Assembly (NCBI GenBank): GCA_015654575.1 | Contig: JAATGR010000130.1 | Location: forward strand, 1-51,937 | Origin: Actinomycetales bacterium | GTDB lineage: Bacteria; Actinomycetota; Actinomycetes; Actinomycetales; Microbacteriaceae | Direction of reading: 5' to 3' | Length of the DNA: 51,937 bases | Part shown: piece after piece, positions 9,850-18,945 of the stretch | Layout: each line of letters starts with the position of its first letter | How positions within the stretch are numbered: the first letter of the stretch is position 1 | Program-made: the position numbers and the translations under genes | Notes under the pieces: model-generated | Told to the model about the DNA's origin: nothing | Databases searched by the model: none | What the model saw: only the letters and a program-made list of their open reading frames with translations

Positions 9850-10728
9850 TCAGTCGACCGGGTCGACCTCGGGCTGGGTGGCCTCGACGCCCGACGCGCC
9901 GAGGTTCTTCTCGAAGATGGCCCGCCAGATGTCGCCGCCATCGGTGAGCACGCTGTCGAAGTACTCCTCCAGGGCGGTGTCGCCCTTCTGAATGCCGATG
10001 CCGTACCGCTCCTCGCTGAACACATCGCCGACGACCTTGAGGTCGGTAGGGTTCTGCGCCGCATAGCCGATCAGGATGGCCTCATCCGTGGTGACCGCGT
10101 CCACCTGCCCGTTCTTGAGGTCCTCGACGCAAGTGGAGTACGTGTCGTACTCCTTGGTCTGCGCCGGGGTCTCGTCCTTGATGCGCTGGATAGACGTGGA
10201 ACCGGTGGCCGAGCACACGATGTCGTCCGCGGTCAGCGCGTCCTCTCCGGTGATCGTGTCGTCGTCGGCGGCGACCAGCAGCCCCTGACCGGTGACGAAA
10301 TAAGGGCCGGCGAAGGAGATCAGTTGCTCGCGCGCAGGGGTGATGGAGTAGGTGCCGACGTAGTAGTCGATGTCACCGTTCACGATCGCCTGCTCGCGGT
10401 TGGCCGAGGCGATCGCGGTGAACTCGATCTGGTCCTCGTCGTAGCCGAGGGAGGCGGCCAGCCATCGTGCGATGTCGATGTCGAAGCCGCTGCGCTCGCC
10501 CGTCGTCGGATCGAGATAGCCGAGCCCCGGCTGATCCTCCTTGACGCCGATCGTGATCTTTCCCGCCGACTCGATGTTGTCGAAGGTGGGGCTGCCGTCG
10601 ATCGTGACATCGGTCGCGACCTCCCAGAGCGCTTCGTCCGACCCGCTCGAGTCGCTGTCGCCCGGGGCGCCGCTGTTGCACGCGGCGAGCGCGAAGGCCG
10701 CGAGCGCTTCCGCCGCTTGGGCCGGGGA
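9850..10728 (-). pseudogene. gluB: Glutamate ABC transporter substrate-binding lipoprotein GluB, 5' truncated
   Basis: The mature part is a normal family-3 solute-binding protein: ITIGVKEDQPGLGY, SGFDIDIARWLAASLGY, NREQAIVNGDIDYYVGTYS and a C-terminal GGDIWRAIFEKNLG. A lipobox (LAAFALAAC, then NSG) is present. Reading upstream in frame there is no ATG, GTG or TTG between the lipobox and the TGA that ends the upstream methyltransferase (10729-10731), so the start codon, ribosome site and charged n-region of the signal peptide are absent. The first possible start is an internal GTG at 10383. With gluA also absent, the simplest reading is a deletion that removed gluA and the first codons of gluB. 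Confidence 0.8.
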
Positions 10729-11529
10729 TCAGGCGCGCTGTGCGAAGGCCGATTCGTACAGGCACACGCTGGCCGCGGTCGCCAGGTTCAGCGATTCCGC
10801 ACGCCCGTAGATCGGCAGGCGCAGCACGGTCGTGGCCAGAGCGAGACTTTCATCGGCGAGTCCGTGCGCCTCGTTTCCGAACAGCCATGCGGTCGGCTCG
10901 GCGAGGATGCCCGCCGCCCGCGCCGCCAGCAGGTCGTCGCCCTTCACATCAGCGGCCACCACGCGCAGCCCCGCCTCGGCGACGGCCGTCACCACGTCGG
11001 ACAGCGCGCCCGCTCGCGACACCGGCACGTGGAACAGCGATCCGGTGGTCGCCCGCACCACCTTCGGGTGGAACGGGTCGACCGTGCGACCGGTCAGCAG
11101 CACGGCGTCCGCGCCGGCGGCATCCGCGGCCCGGATGATGGTGCCGAGGTTCCCGGGGTCGCGCACCTCCTCGCAGATGGCGATAAGACGAGGACCGGCC
11201 GCGAGGACGTCGCGCAGCGAGGTCGGGAACTGACGCGCGACGGCGACGATGCCCTGCGGGGTGACGGTGTCCGCCATGGCCTCGAGCACGCCCTCGCTCG
11301 CGTAGACGACGTCGATGCCGGCGTCTCGGGCGGCGTCTCGCAGCTGCGGGTGACGCTCCATCGCGGTCGGCGTCGCGAAAAGGTCCAGCACGGCATCCGG
11401 GCGGAACGCGATCGCCTCGCGGACCGCCTGCGGCCCCTCCAGCAGGAAGGTACCGCTCTCGTCGCGGGCGGCCCGTTTGGCGAGCTTGGCGACGGCACGC
11501 ACACGCGGCGAGCGCGGATTCTCGAGCAC
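10729..11529 (-). CDS. TrmH/SpoU-family RNA 2'-O-methyltransferase
   Basis: SAM-dependent ribose methyltransferase of the trefoil-knot SPOUT class, most likely acting on 23S rRNA. The three SpoU motifs are visible: NLGTIIRAADAAGADAVLLTG, WLFGNEAHGL, and LPIYGRAESLNLATAASVCLYE. It has 266 residues including an N-terminal RNA-binding region with SPRVRAVAKLAKRAARDES. It lies downstream of rplT on the same strand, beyond a terminator-like hairpin. Its stop codon directly abuts the gluB remnant in the same frame. The exact target nucleotide cannot be inferred. Confidence 0.9.
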   Translation of the reverse strand: MLENPRSPRVRAVAKLAKRAARDESGTFLLEGPQAVREAIAFRPDAVLDLFATPTAMERHPQLRDAARDAGIDVVYASEGVLEAMADTVTPQGIVAVARQFPTSLRDVLAAGPRLIAICEEVRDPGNLGTIIRAADAAGADAVLLTGRTVDPFHPKVVRATTGSLFHVPVSRAGALSDVVTAVAEAGLRVVAADVKGDDLLAARAAGILAEPTAWLFGNEAHGLADESLALATTVLRLPIYGRAESLNLATAASVCLYESAFAQRA

Positions 11530-11614
11530 GCCTTCATCCTAGGGGCGCGAGGGCCGCGAGCCCGGTCGCAGGCGAGCCGTTTCGGCGGTCTCACGCGGGA
11601 GCCCGGGAACGGCA

Positions 11615-11647
11615 CAGGGGCGCTCCCCTCACGGGTGAGCGCCCCTG
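11615..11647 (-). terminator. Hairpin terminator after rplT
   Basis: CAGGGGCGCTC at 11615-11625 pairs perfectly with GAGCGCCCCTG at 11637-11647 just beyond the rplT stop. There is no clear T tract, as is common in high-GC actinobacteria. Confidence 0.65.
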
Positions 11648-11660
11648 CGGACGGATGCGG

Positions 11661-12047
11661 TTACGCGGACGCCTTGGCGGCGTTCACATCGGCCGGCAGC
11701 GCGGCCTTCGCCGTCGCGACCAGCGACGCGAAGGTCTTCGGCTCATTGACCGCCAGCTCGGCGAGGATGCGCCGGTCGACCTGCACGCCCGCCAGGCCCA
11801 GTCCCTGGATGAAGCGGTTGTAGGTGAGGCCGTTGGCGCGGCTCGCGGCGTTGATGCGCTGGATCCACAGGCGACGGAAGTCGCCCTTGCGCTTGCGACG
11901 GTCGCGGTAGGCGTAGACGAGCGAGTGGGTGACCTGCTCCTTCGCCTTGCGGTACAGCCGCGAACGCTGCCCCCGGTAGCCGGACGCGCGCTCGAGGATG
12001 ACGCGACGCTTCTTGTGGGCGTTGACGGCCCGCTTGACTCTAGCCAT
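11661..12047 (-). CDS. rplT: 50S ribosomal protein L20
   Basis: Ribosomal protein L20, 128 residues, beginning [19 protein letters not shown] with the family's [20 protein letters not shown] and [20 protein letters not shown] motifs. It binds 23S rRNA early in large-subunit assembly. It lies 31 bp after rpmI in the conserved infC-rpmI-rplT operon and is followed by a hairpin. Confidence 0.98.
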   Translation of the reverse strand: MARVKRAVNAHKKRRVILERASGYRGQRSRLYRKAKEQVTHSLVYAYRDRRKRKGDFRRLWIQRINAASRANGLTYNRFIQGLGLAGVQVDRRILAELAVNEPKTFASLVATAKAALPADVNAAKASA

Positions 12048-12078
12048 TGTTCTGTCTTCCTAATGTGCGGCGGACGCC

Positions 12079-12273
12079 TCAGCGACCGAGGAGCTTCTTG
12101 GCGACCTTGGCATCGCCCGGAGCGAGGACCTGCTCCTGCGTGAGGCGGCGCGTGCGCTTGGTGGGCTTGCCCTCGAGGTTGTGGCGGAGGCCCGCCTGCT
12201 GCTTCATGAGCTTGCCGCTGCCGGTGATCTTGAAGCGCTTCTTGGCACCCGAGTGGGTCTTCTGCTTCGGCAT
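12079..12273 (-). CDS. rpmI: 50S ribosomal protein L35
   Basis: Ribosomal protein L35, 64 residues, [20 protein letters not shown] with the conserved KRTRRL segment. The ATG at 12273 was chosen over a longer frame because it starts at the family N-terminus and is preceded by a purine-rich GAAGGAAGAC ribosome site. It is the middle gene of the infC operon. Confidence 0.97.
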   Translation of the reverse strand: MPKQKTHSGAKKRFKITGSGKLMKQQAGLRHNLEGKPTKRTRRLTQEQVLAPGDAKVAKKLLGR

Positions 12274-12343
12274 GTGTCTTCCTTCGTTGTGGTTCCCGCC
12301 GGGGGTTTCGTTATGGTTCCTGCCGGCGCGGGAGTCGGGGGGC

Positions 12344-12946
12344 CTATTCGGCCGGCATCGGGACATCGGTGCGCGCCTGGCGCGCCGCATCCCGGTTGGC
12401 CTGACGTTGCGCGTTCTGCTCCGCCTTGGCCTCGGACTTGTTCTTGTGGGGTGCGATCACCATGACCATGTTGCGACCGTCGATCGTCGGGTTCGACTCG
12501 ACCGTGCCGAACTCCTCGACATCCTCCGCGAACTTCCGGAGCAGCTTCACGCCCATCTCGGGACGCTGCTGCTCACGGCCGCGGAAGAGGATCATGGCCT
12601 TGACCTTGTCGCCCGCCTGGAGGAAGCCCTCCGCACGCTTGAGCTTGGTCGTGTAATCGTGAGCCTCGATCTTGAGCCGGAACCGGACCTCCTTGAGGAC
12701 CGTGTTGGCCTGGTTGCGTCGGGCCTCCTTGGCCTTCTGCGCGGCCTCGTACTTGAACTTCCCGTAGTCCATGATCTTGACCACGGGGGGCTTCGAGTTG
12801 GGGGCCACCTCGACCAGGTCGAGGTCTGCCTCCTGGGCCAGACGCAGCGCAACCTCAATGCGGACGACGCCCACCTGCTCTCCGTTGGGGCCGACGAGAC
12901 GGACCTCGGGAACGCGGATGCGGTCGTTGGTGCGGGGATCGCTGAT
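12344..12946 (-). CDS. infC: Translation initiation factor IF-3, probable ATC start
   Basis: IF-3 binds the 30S subunit, prevents premature 50S joining and discriminates against non-canonical start codons. Motifs: [43 protein letters not shown], and [18 protein letters not shown]. The reading frame is open upstream, with a GTG at 12979 and a further start at 13015. The only good Shine-Dalgarno (GAGGAG at 12958-12953) sits 6 nt before an ATC at 12946 that begins exactly at the conserved [12 protein letters not shown], giving 200 residues. An ATT/ATC start used for autoregulation is known for infC in other bacteria. If conventional starts are required, GTG 12979 is next best. Confidence 0.93.
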   Translation of the reverse strand: MSDPRTNDRIRVPEVRLVGPNGEQVGVVRIEVALRLAQEADLDLVEVAPNSKPPVVKIMDYGKFKYEAAQKAKEARRNQANTVLKEVRFRLKIEAHDYTTKLKRAEGFLQAGDKVKAMILFRGREQQRPEMGVKLLRKFAEDVEEFGTVESNPTIDGRNMVMVIAPHKNKSEAKAEQNAQRQANRDAARQARTDVPMPAE

Positions 12947-13184
12947 GCGGAACTCCTCTGAGACGGCGGTTCGAGCCACCGTGCCGCGGGTGCGGAACGG
13001 GCGCAAGAGGCGCACGCCACCCGCCGGCGCTCACGCGCCGACTTCACGCACCCTGACAGCCTCCCTTGCGGGAGACGGAGTGCAATGACCCGGTAGCCTG
13101 GAACGGCCAACGCGGGTGGGATGTGATCCTCTTTCGACCGGGACAGACGCCCCGGTGCCCGCACAGTCTAGCAGAAGGCAGACC
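12947..13184 (-). promoter_or_regulatory. infC leader with two hairpins and divergent promoter region
   Basis: Divergent spacer between infC and the DUF1844 gene. In the infC leader direction there is a CTCCC-GCAA-GGGAG hairpin with a GNRA-type loop (13061-13074) and a GGCGCGTGAGCGCC hairpin (13025-13038). TAGACT at 13170-13165 could be a -10 element for infC, but I see no good -35. The hairpins could be an attenuator or simply RNA structure. Confidence 0.4.
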
Positions 13185-13586
13185 GTGGAAGACTCCGCTC
13201 CCTCCCACCCCCATCCGCACGCTCATGAGCGCGAGGCCGAGTGGGAGCGGCAGGCCCAGCTCGCCGCCTCCGCCACGCGCGACATCGCGGATGTCCCCGC
13301 GGTGGAGATCATCACGACCGCGGCGGTGCACCTGATGAGCGCGGCGGCGGTGAAGGTCGGCCTGGCAGAAGCCCCAGAGACCCAGACCGACCTCGACGAG
13401 GCGCGCAAGCTCATCAACGCACTCGCCGGCCTGATCACCGCCGGCGCCCCGGAGGTCAGCGACCTGCACGCCCGCTCGCTGCGCGACGGCCTGCGCTCGC
13501 TCCAGCTCGCCTTCCGCGAGGCATCCGTCATTCCCGACGCGATCGGCCAGGCGCCGGGCGAGAAGTGGACCGGTCCGGTCACCTGA
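13185..13586 (+). CDS. DUF1844-family protein
   Basis: Small 133-residue soluble protein with an N-terminal His/Pro/Glu-rich stretch, then a helical domain (VEIITTAAVHLMSAAAVKVGLAE, DLDEARKLINALAGLI) that matches the DUF1844 family. GTG at 13185 is preceded by AGAAGG at suitable spacing; a longer frame from 13116 has no ribosome site. It is divergent from infC, a position conserved in actinobacteria. Its function is unknown. It ends 7 bp from the convergent sseB-like gene. Confidence 0.85.
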   Translation: MEDSAPSHPHPHAHEREAEWERQAQLAASATRDIADVPAVEIITTAAVHLMSAAAVKVGLAEAPETQTDLDEARKLINALAGLITAGAPEVSDLHARSLRDGLRSLQLAFREASVIPDAIGQAPGEKWTGPVT

Positions 13587-13593
13587 GCGCCGC

Positions 13594-14436
13594 TCAGCGG
13601 GCGCGGTGGAGCTTGACGGTCAGCGAGTCGACGAGGGTCGCGATCCGGTCGTCGGCCGCCCAGCGCCGCGCCAGTCTGGCCAGCACGGCGTCCAGCTGCT
13701 CCTTGTCGAGACCGGCCGCAAGATCGAGGTGCACCACCACCTCGGGTCCTCTCCCCCGCGCCTGCGGATCGCCCGCCTCCACGCGCAGATCGAGCACCGC
13801 CAGCTCCGCGCCGATCGAGGTCTGAAGACCGCGGTAGACCTCCGGCGACTGCGGCGCCGGCTCCCACGGTTCGCCCCGGCCGATCGCCCACACCGCGGGA
13901 CGGCGGATCACGAACTCGGTGAGGGAGCCGGGGTCGATCACGATCAGGTCGGTACCGTCGTCGACCGCCGCCAGGGCGGTGCGGATGCCGTCCGCCGGAA
14001 CCGGCCGGGCGGTGCTGTCCCAGGCCGCGAGGGCTTCGACCGAGCTGAACACCGGCAGCACGCGGCGCCCGTCGGGCGCGGCAACCGTCACGATCGACAG
14101 TTCCTGGGTCTTGTCGACCGCGAGGCCCGTCGGCCCGACGCCCTCGTCCCCCTTGTCCGCGACCAGTGGGATCAACAGCCTCGCCGCCCGATACGCCTCG
14201 ATGACGGCCGTCTCGTCGCCGGCACCGGCGTGGAAGGCCGTGATCGCGGCCAGGAGCGCAGAATCCGCGGATCCGTCGTCGTCGGCGTGCGGGTTCTCCC
14301 GGAAGCGACGCCCCTCCCAGGGGACCCCGGCTGAATCGGCGTCGTTCACGCCGTGGCCGCACGCGTCGGATCGGTCCGTCGTCCCGGACGCCGGGTCGAC
14401 GGGCTCGGGAAGCGGACGATCAGCGTCCGGCGACAT
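13594..14436 (-). CDS. SseB-family protein
   Basis: Product of 280 residues with an N-terminal disordered Pro/Asp-rich region (about 1-55) and a SseB-like domain: [52 protein letters not shown], and a C-terminal SseB_C-like half. I recognise the family but not a specific role. ATG 14436 overlaps the 3' end of hisA by 17 bp, so it is probably cotranscribed with the his genes. Confidence 0.8.
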   Translation of the reverse strand: MSPDADRPLPEPVDPASGTTDRSDACGHGVNDADSAGVPWEGRRFRENPHADDDGSADSALLAAITAFHAGAGDETAVIEAYRAARLLIPLVADKGDEGVGPTGLAVDKTQELSIVTVAAPDGRRVLPVFSSVEALAAWDSTARPVPADGIRTALAAVDDGTDLIVIDPGSLTEFVIRRPAVWAIGRGEPWEPAPQSPEVYRGLQTSIGAELAVLDLRVEAGDPQARGRGPEVVVHLDLAAGLDKEQLDAVLARLARRWAADDRIATLVDSLTVKLHRAR

Positions 14437-15166
14437 CCAGCGCCTCGGCGAGCGTGAACGCCCCCGTGTAGAGAGCCTTGCCCACGATGGCGCCCTCGAC
14501 ACCGAGCGGCACGAGCTCACGGAGCGCGGCGATGTCGTCGAGGTTCGAGATGCCGCCAGAGGCGACGACGGGCTTCGGGGTACGGGTGGTCAGCTCCTGC
14601 AGCAGGTCGAGGTTCGGCCCACGCAGCGTGCCGTCCTTCGTCACGTCGGTGACGACGTAACGGCTGCAGTTCGCGTCCTCAAGGCGGTCCATGACCTCCC
14701 AGAGGTCGCCCCCCTCCCGGGTCCAGCCGCGGGCGGCGAGGGTCGTGCCGCGCACGTCCAGGCCCACCGCGATCGCCTCGCCGTAACGACCGATGACGTC
14801 CGCGGCCCATTCCGGGTTCTCCAGCGCGGCGGTCCCGAGGTTGATGCGCGTCGCACCCGACTCGAGCGCCGCCGTGAGCGACGCGTCGTCGCGGATGCCA
14901 CCGGACAGCTCCACCTGGACGCCTTTGACCTGCTTGATCGCCTTCCGCAGCACCGCGGCGTTGCTGCCCCGGCCGAATGCCGCGTCCAGGTCGACCAGAT
15001 GGATCCACTCCGCGCCCTGCCTGGCCCATTCCAGCGCGGCCTCGACCGGGTCGCCGTAACTCGTCTCGCTCCCGGCCTCGCCCTGGGTGAGGCGCACGGC
15101 TTTCCCACCCGCGACGTCGACGGCGGGCAACAGGATCAACCGGGGGGTTGCGGCGAAATCGTTCAT
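14420..15166 (-). CDS. priA: Phosphoribosyl isomerase HisA/PriA
   Basis: TIM-barrel isomerase of ProFAR in histidine synthesis; in actinobacteria without trpF the same enzyme (PriA) also isomerises PRA for tryptophan. The 248-residue product shows [19 protein letters not shown] with the first catalytic Asp, [31 protein letters not shown] with the second Asp, and [12 protein letters not shown] 15166 begins at the conserved N-terminus. The bifunctional PriA role is inferred from lineage, not shown here. Confidence 0.93.
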   Translation of the reverse strand: MNDFAATPRLILLPAVDVAGGKAVRLTQGEAGSETSYGDPVEAALEWARQGAEWIHLVDLDAAFGRGSNAAVLRKAIKQVKGVQVELSGGIRDDASLTAALESGATRINLGTAALENPEWAADVIGRYGEAIAVGLDVRGTTLAARGWTREGGDLWEVMDRLEDANCSRYVVTDVTKDGTLRGPNLDLLQELTTRTPKPVVASGGISNLDDIAALRELVPLGVEGAIVGKALYTGAFTLAEALDVAGR

Positions 15167-15215
15167 GGCTCCTCGGGCTCCGTGCGCGCAGGCGCCGCGC
15201 ACACGAGGTAAGACA

Positions 15216-15860
15216 CTAGACCCGAGGCAGGTTCCGGACCCAATTCGAGAGCAGCCTGATTCCGGCGGCCCCCGACTTCTCCGGATGGAACTGGGTCGCC
15301 GACAACGGACCGTTCTCCACCGCGGCGAGGAACGGCGTGCCGTAATCGCACCAGGTCAGCACCGGTGTGGGGAATGGCGGCTGCGTCTGCAGCTGCCATT
15401 CCTGCGCCGCGAAGGAGTGCACGAAGTAGAACCGCTCGGTCTCGATCCCCTCGAACAGGACCGACCCCGGGTCGGTGCGCACGGTGTTCCATCCCATGTG
15501 CGGGAGCACCGGGGCGTCGAGCTCGGCGACGACGCCGGGCCACTGACCCAGCCCCTCCGTGTCCTCGCCGCGCTCGACTCCGCGACCGAACAGCACCTGC
15601 ATCCCGACGCAGATCCCGAGCACCGGGCGACCGCCGGCCAGCCGACGGTCGATGAGGTCGTCGCCGCGGCTGGCCCGCAGGGCGTCCATCACGGCGTGGA
15701 AGGCGCCGACCCCGGGCACGACGAGTCCGTCGGCCTCCTCGACGAGCACGCGGTCGGCCGTCAGCCGAGCATCCGCACCTGCCGCACCCAACGCCTTCAC
15801 CGCCGAGTGAACATTGCCCGATCCGTAGTCGAGCACCGCCACCAGGGGCTGCTGCGTCAC
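15216..15860 (-). CDS. hisH: Imidazole glycerol phosphate synthase glutaminase subunit HisH
   Basis: Class-I glutamine amidotransferase that supplies ammonia to HisF for IGP formation. The 214-residue product has [11 protein letters not shown] at the N-terminus, the nucleophile cysteine in GICVGMQ, and the His-Glu pair in TQFHPEKSG. It overlaps hisB by 4 bp and precedes hisA by about 50 bp. hisF is not in the window. Confidence 0.95.
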   Translation of the reverse strand: MTQQPLVAVLDYGSGNVHSAVKALGAAGADARLTADRVLVEEADGLVVPGVGAFHAVMDALRASRGDDLIDRRLAGGRPVLGICVGMQVLFGRGVERGEDTEGLGQWPGVVAELDAPVLPHMGWNTVRTDPGSVLFEGIETERFYFVHSFAAQEWQLQTQPPFPTPVLTWCDYGTPFLAAVENGPLSATQFHPEKSGAAGIRLLSNWVRNLPRV

Positions 15861-16468
15861 AGCGCTCCCTTGGTGCTCGGAACGCCGTGGACGAACGGGT
15901 CGATGGCCTTGGCCTGGCGGAACGCGCGCGCCAGCGCCTTGTACTCGGCCTCGGCGATGTGGTGGGGATCCCGACCGCCGAGAACGCGCACGTGCACCGT
16001 GAGCCCAGCGTGGAACGCGATCGCCTCGAAGGTGTGACGGACGAGCGAGCCGGTGAAGTGGCCGCCGATCAGGTGGTGTTCGAAGCCCGCGGGCTCGCCG
16101 GAGTGCACCAGGTAGGGACGGCCGCTGATGTCGACGACGGCCTGGGCGAGCGCCTCGTCCAGCGGCACGAGCGCATCGCCGTAGCGCGAGATGCCGGCCT
16201 TATCGCCCAGCGCCTCGCGGATCGCCTGCCCGAGCACGATCGACACGTCCTCCACGGTGTGGTGGGCGTCGATGTGCGTGTCGCCGCTCGCCCTGACCCG
16301 GAGATCCGTCAGGGAGTGCTTCGAGAACGCGGTAAGCAGGTGGTCAAAGAACGGCACGGAGGTGGAGATCTCGCTCGCCCCCGTCCCGTCGAGGTCGAGC
16401 GAGAGCTCGACGGCGGATTCGCTCGTCTCACGGCGCACGGCCGCGGTTCGGGACGCTGCGGGGCTCAT
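15857..16468 (-). CDS. hisB: Imidazoleglycerol-phosphate dehydratase HisB
   Basis: Manganese-dependent dehydratase in histidine synthesis; monofunctional, 203 residues. The metal-binding motifs are [20 protein letters not shown] and [18 protein letters not shown], and [13 protein letters not shown] is also present. ATG 16468 overlaps the hisC stop by 4 bp. A long upstream open frame belongs to hisC's strand overlap and is not family-like. Confidence 0.96.
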   Translation of the reverse strand: MSPAASRTAAVRRETSESAVELSLDLDGTGASEISTSVPFFDHLLTAFSKHSLTDLRVRASGDTHIDAHHTVEDVSIVLGQAIREALGDKAGISRYGDALVPLDEALAQAVVDISGRPYLVHSGEPAGFEHHLIGGHFTGSLVRHTFEAIAFHAGLTVHVRVLGGRDPHHIAEAEYKALARAFRQAKAIDPFVHGVPSTKGAL

Positions 16469-17550
16469 GACTGCGAGTCTATCGACGCCAGCGCCTCGAG
16501 GAACGCGGTCGTCTCCGCCTCCGTGCCCGCGGTGACCCGCAGGTGGTGCGGGATGCCGATGTCGCGGATCAGCACGCCACGGTCGTATAGCGCCCGCCAC
16601 GTCGCCGTCGGGTCGTCAACGCCGCCGAACAGGACGAAGTTGGCCCACGACGGGTGCGCCACGTAGCCGAGCGCCTCCAGCGTCGCCGAGATACGGTCGC
16701 GCTGCGCGACGATCTCGTCGACCATGCCGAGCATCGTCGGTGCGTGACGCAGCGCCGCGAGCGCCGCCGCCTGGGTGAGCGCACCGAGGTGATAGGGCAG
16801 GCGGACCAGCCGCAGTGCATCGATGACGGCGGGATCAGCGGCGAGGTAGCCCACGCGCGCCCCGGCGAAGGCGAAGGCCTTGCTCATGGTGCGGGACACC
16901 ACGAGACGTTCCCGCCCTTCGAGCAGCGTGATGGCCGAAGGCGACTCGCGCGGCGCGAACTCGACGTACGCCTCGTCCACGATCACGATGCCGTGCGCGG
17001 CGTCGGCGACCGCCTCGACCACGTCCAACGGTAACGGCGTCCCGGTGGGGTTGTTCGGCGCGCAGAGGAAGACGACGTCGGGATCGGCGTCGGCGACCTG
17101 CGCGGCGGCAGATTCCGGCGATAGCCCGTACCCCGCCTCACGAACACCGTCGATCCAGCGGGCACCGGTCGCCCGCGTCAACAGCGGGTACATCGAGTAG
17201 GTGGGCGCGAACCCCATGGCGGTGCGCCCCGGGCCGGCGAAGGCCATGAGCAGGTGCTGCAGCACCTCGTTGGAGCCGTTGGCGGCCCAGATCTGGTCGC
17301 GGACCAGCCCGCCGCCGAGATAGCCAGCGAAGGCCTCGCGCAGTTCGGTGAACTCTCGATCCGGGTACCGGTTGATGTCGCGCAGTGACCGCGCGATCTG
17401 GTCGAGGATGTCATCCGCGACCTCCTCGGGCACCGGATGCGTGTTCTCGTTGACGTTCAACGCCACCGGGAGCGGATCCTGCGGGGCTCCGTACGGCTTC
17501 TGGCCGCGAAGGTCATCGCGGATCGGGAGATCCTCGAGTCGGGTACTCAT
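16465..17550 (-). CDS. hisC: Histidinol-phosphate aminotransferase HisC
   Basis: PLP fold-type-I aminotransferase converting imidazole acetol phosphate to histidinol phosphate. The 361-residue product shows NENTHPVP at the substrate end, [33 protein letters not shown], and the PLP lysine in [17 protein letters not shown]. It starts the visible hisC-B-H-A operon; hisD is not encoded upstream, where a LysM gene lies instead. Confidence 0.96.
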   Translation of the reverse strand: MSTRLEDLPIRDDLRGQKPYGAPQDPLPVALNVNENTHPVPEEVADDILDQIARSLRDINRYPDREFTELREAFAGYLGGGLVRDQIWAANGSNEVLQHLLMAFAGPGRTAMGFAPTYSMYPLLTRATGARWIDGVREAGYGLSPESAAAQVADADPDVVFLCAPNNPTGTPLPLDVVEAVADAAHGIVIVDEAYVEFAPRESPSAITLLEGRERLVVSRTMSKAFAFAGARVGYLAADPAVIDALRLVRLPYHLGALTQAAALAALRHAPTMLGMVDEIVAQRDRISATLEALGYVAHPSWANFVLFGGVDDPTATWRALYDRGVLIRDIGIPHHLRVTAGTEAETTAFLEALASIDSQS

Positions 17551-17574
17551 CCCCCCATCGTAGGCGAGCGAGGG

Positions 17575-17949
17575 TCAGCCCTCCGTGTACTGCCCCGGGA
17601 TAGCGAGACGCTCGCCCGCGATGACGGTCGGGTCGTCGAGGGCATTCAACCGCATGATCGCGTCGACCACGTCGCGGGGATCCGAATCGGGCGCGACCTC
17701 TTCGGCGATCAACCACAGCGTGTCGCCCGCCGAGACGGTCACCGTCTGGAACGACCCCGCCGCGGCGCCATCTTCCCGCGAGGCGATCGCCGCGCCGTTT
17801 CCGAGGATCGCGATCGCCAGCGCGATGACGATGGGAGTCGCCGCCAGAGCCGCCAGCACGCCTCGACCGCGGCGGGTCAGACGCAGCCGCGGGGCGACCA
17901 TACGGGGCGTGACCACACGGGGGTGTGCGAACTCGATCGTGGACATCAT
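17575..17949 (-). CDS. Membrane-anchored LysM protein, likely SOS-induced division inhibitor (YneA/ChiZ-like)
   Basis: A 124-residue protein with a basic N-terminus, one membrane segment at about residues 31-50 ([20 protein letters not shown]), and an extracellular LysM domain at about 66-120 ([19 protein letters not shown] ... GERLAIPG). It is divergent from lexA, and its promoter overlaps an SOS box. This architecture and location match Bacillus YneA and mycobacterial Rv2719c/ChiZ, which restrain division after DNA damage. No catalytic residue is recognisable. Two tandem ATGs (17949 and 17946) follow GAGGGAG. Confidence 0.8.
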   Translation of the reverse strand: MMSTIEFAHPRVVTPRMVAPRLRLTRRGRGVLAALAATPIVIALAIAILGNGAAIASREDGAAAGSFQTVTVSAGDTLWLIAEEVAPDSDPRDVVDAIMRLNALDDPTVIAGERLAIPGQYTEG

Positions 17950-18017
17950 GTCTCCCTCTGACGGTGAGAGATTCGGACCGGGCCCTGGGCCGGGAGGGCC
18001 TGGTGCGAATCTCTTTT

Positions 18018-18049
18018 CCGAACGTATCTTCGATAGAATGCCTTGTCAA
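18018..18049 (-). promoter_or_regulatory. SOS box and promoter in the lexA / LysM divergent region
   Basis: CCGAACGTATCTTCGA at 18018-18033 fits the actinobacterial LexA operator CGAAC-N4-GTTCG with one mismatch and differs at one base from the box upstream of recA. On the minus strand TTGACA (18049-18044), a 17-nt spacer and TACGTT (18026-18021) form a good promoter for the LysM gene, with the LexA site covering the -10. TAGAAT at 18034-18039 on the plus strand could serve lexA, but no clear -35 precedes it. Confidence 0.8.
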
Positions 18050-18202
18050 GCGCCGTACCGGATCTGCGATGTTCCGAAGAGACACGCGGAGCGCTTGCCC
18101 GGAAGGGCCGCGCGAACCGGATACGGTTTCGACACGAACACCGAATCACCGACCTCCGACATTCGAAGAAGCGGGCGGTCCCCGTCGAGGGAGCAAGGCA
18201 CG

Positions 18203-18874
18203 ATGAGCACAGCGCAGAAGCCTCAGACCAGGCGCCGCAAGAACCTCAGTGACAAGCAGTTGGCGATCCTCGAGGTCATCCAGCGCTCGATCGCGCACCA
18301 CGGCTACCCGCCGAGCATGCGCGAGATCGGCGACGCCGTCGGGTTGAAGTCGCTCTCCAGCGTCACGCACCAGCTCAACCAGCTCGAGCTCAGCGGCTAC
18401 CTCCGCCGCGACCCGGGCAAGACGCGCGCCATGGAGGTGTTGATCGATCTGCCCGGCAGCGCCACCGAGAACCCGGCCGACACCGCGCCGGCCGTCGCGG
18501 ATGCGGCGCTCGTGCCCCTCGTGGGCCGGATCGCCGCAGGCATCCCCATCACGGCGGAGCAGCAGGTCGAGGAGGTCTTCCCGCTTCCCCGCCAGCTGGT
18601 CGGCAAGGGCGAGCTGTTCATGCTGAAGGTGTCAGGAGAGTCGATGATCGACGCGTCGATCTGCGACGGCGACTGGGTCGTGATCCGCGCGCAGGCCACC
18701 GCCGACAACGGTGACATCGTGGCCGCAATGCTCGACGGGGAGGCGACCGTCAAGACCTTCCGGCAGCGCGACGGCCACACCTGGCTGCTGCCGCGGAACA
18801 CCGCCTTCGAGCCCATCCTGGGAGACGAGGCGGTCGTGCTCGGAAAGGTCGTCGCGCTCATGCGCGCGGTGTGA
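18203..18874 (+). CDS. lexA: LexA SOS repressor
   Basis: Transcriptional repressor and self-cleaving protease of the SOS response. The 223-residue product has a winged-helix domain ([20 protein letters not shown] at about 35-54) and a C-terminal S24 peptidase domain. The cleavage pair is Ala112-Gly113 in VGRIAAGIP, the catalytic serine is Ser147 in SGESMID, and the base is Lys184 in ATVKTF. ATG 18203 follows GAGGGAGCAAGG; a long upstream frame lacks family similarity. The operator lies about 170 bp upstream. Confidence 0.97.
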   Translation: MSTAQKPQTRRRKNLSDKQLAILEVIQRSIAHHGYPPSMREIGDAVGLKSLSSVTHQLNQLELSGYLRRDPGKTRAMEVLIDLPGSATENPADTAPAVADAALVPLVGRIAAGIPITAEQQVEEVFPLPRQLVGKGELFMLKVSGESMIDASICDGDWVVIRAQATADNGDIVAAMLDGEATVKTFRQRDGHTWLLPRNTAFEPILGDEAVVLGKVVALMRAV

Positions 18875-18945
18875 GCACCGGACCAGTCACCCGAAGCGGA
18901 TGAACGCTCCCCGCCGCGCGCCCCTCCCGCACTAGGGTGAGCGCC

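Noticed and set aside
10373..10765. Alternative frame over the gluB start as a separate gene or a source of the missing start
   Set aside because: Arg-rich shadow translation with no ribosome site; it does not join the lipobox frame.
18114..18127. AACCG-GATA-CGGTT dyad upstream of lexA as a second SOS box
   Set aside because: It lacks the CGAAC/GTTCG half-sites; the box at 18018-18033 is far better.
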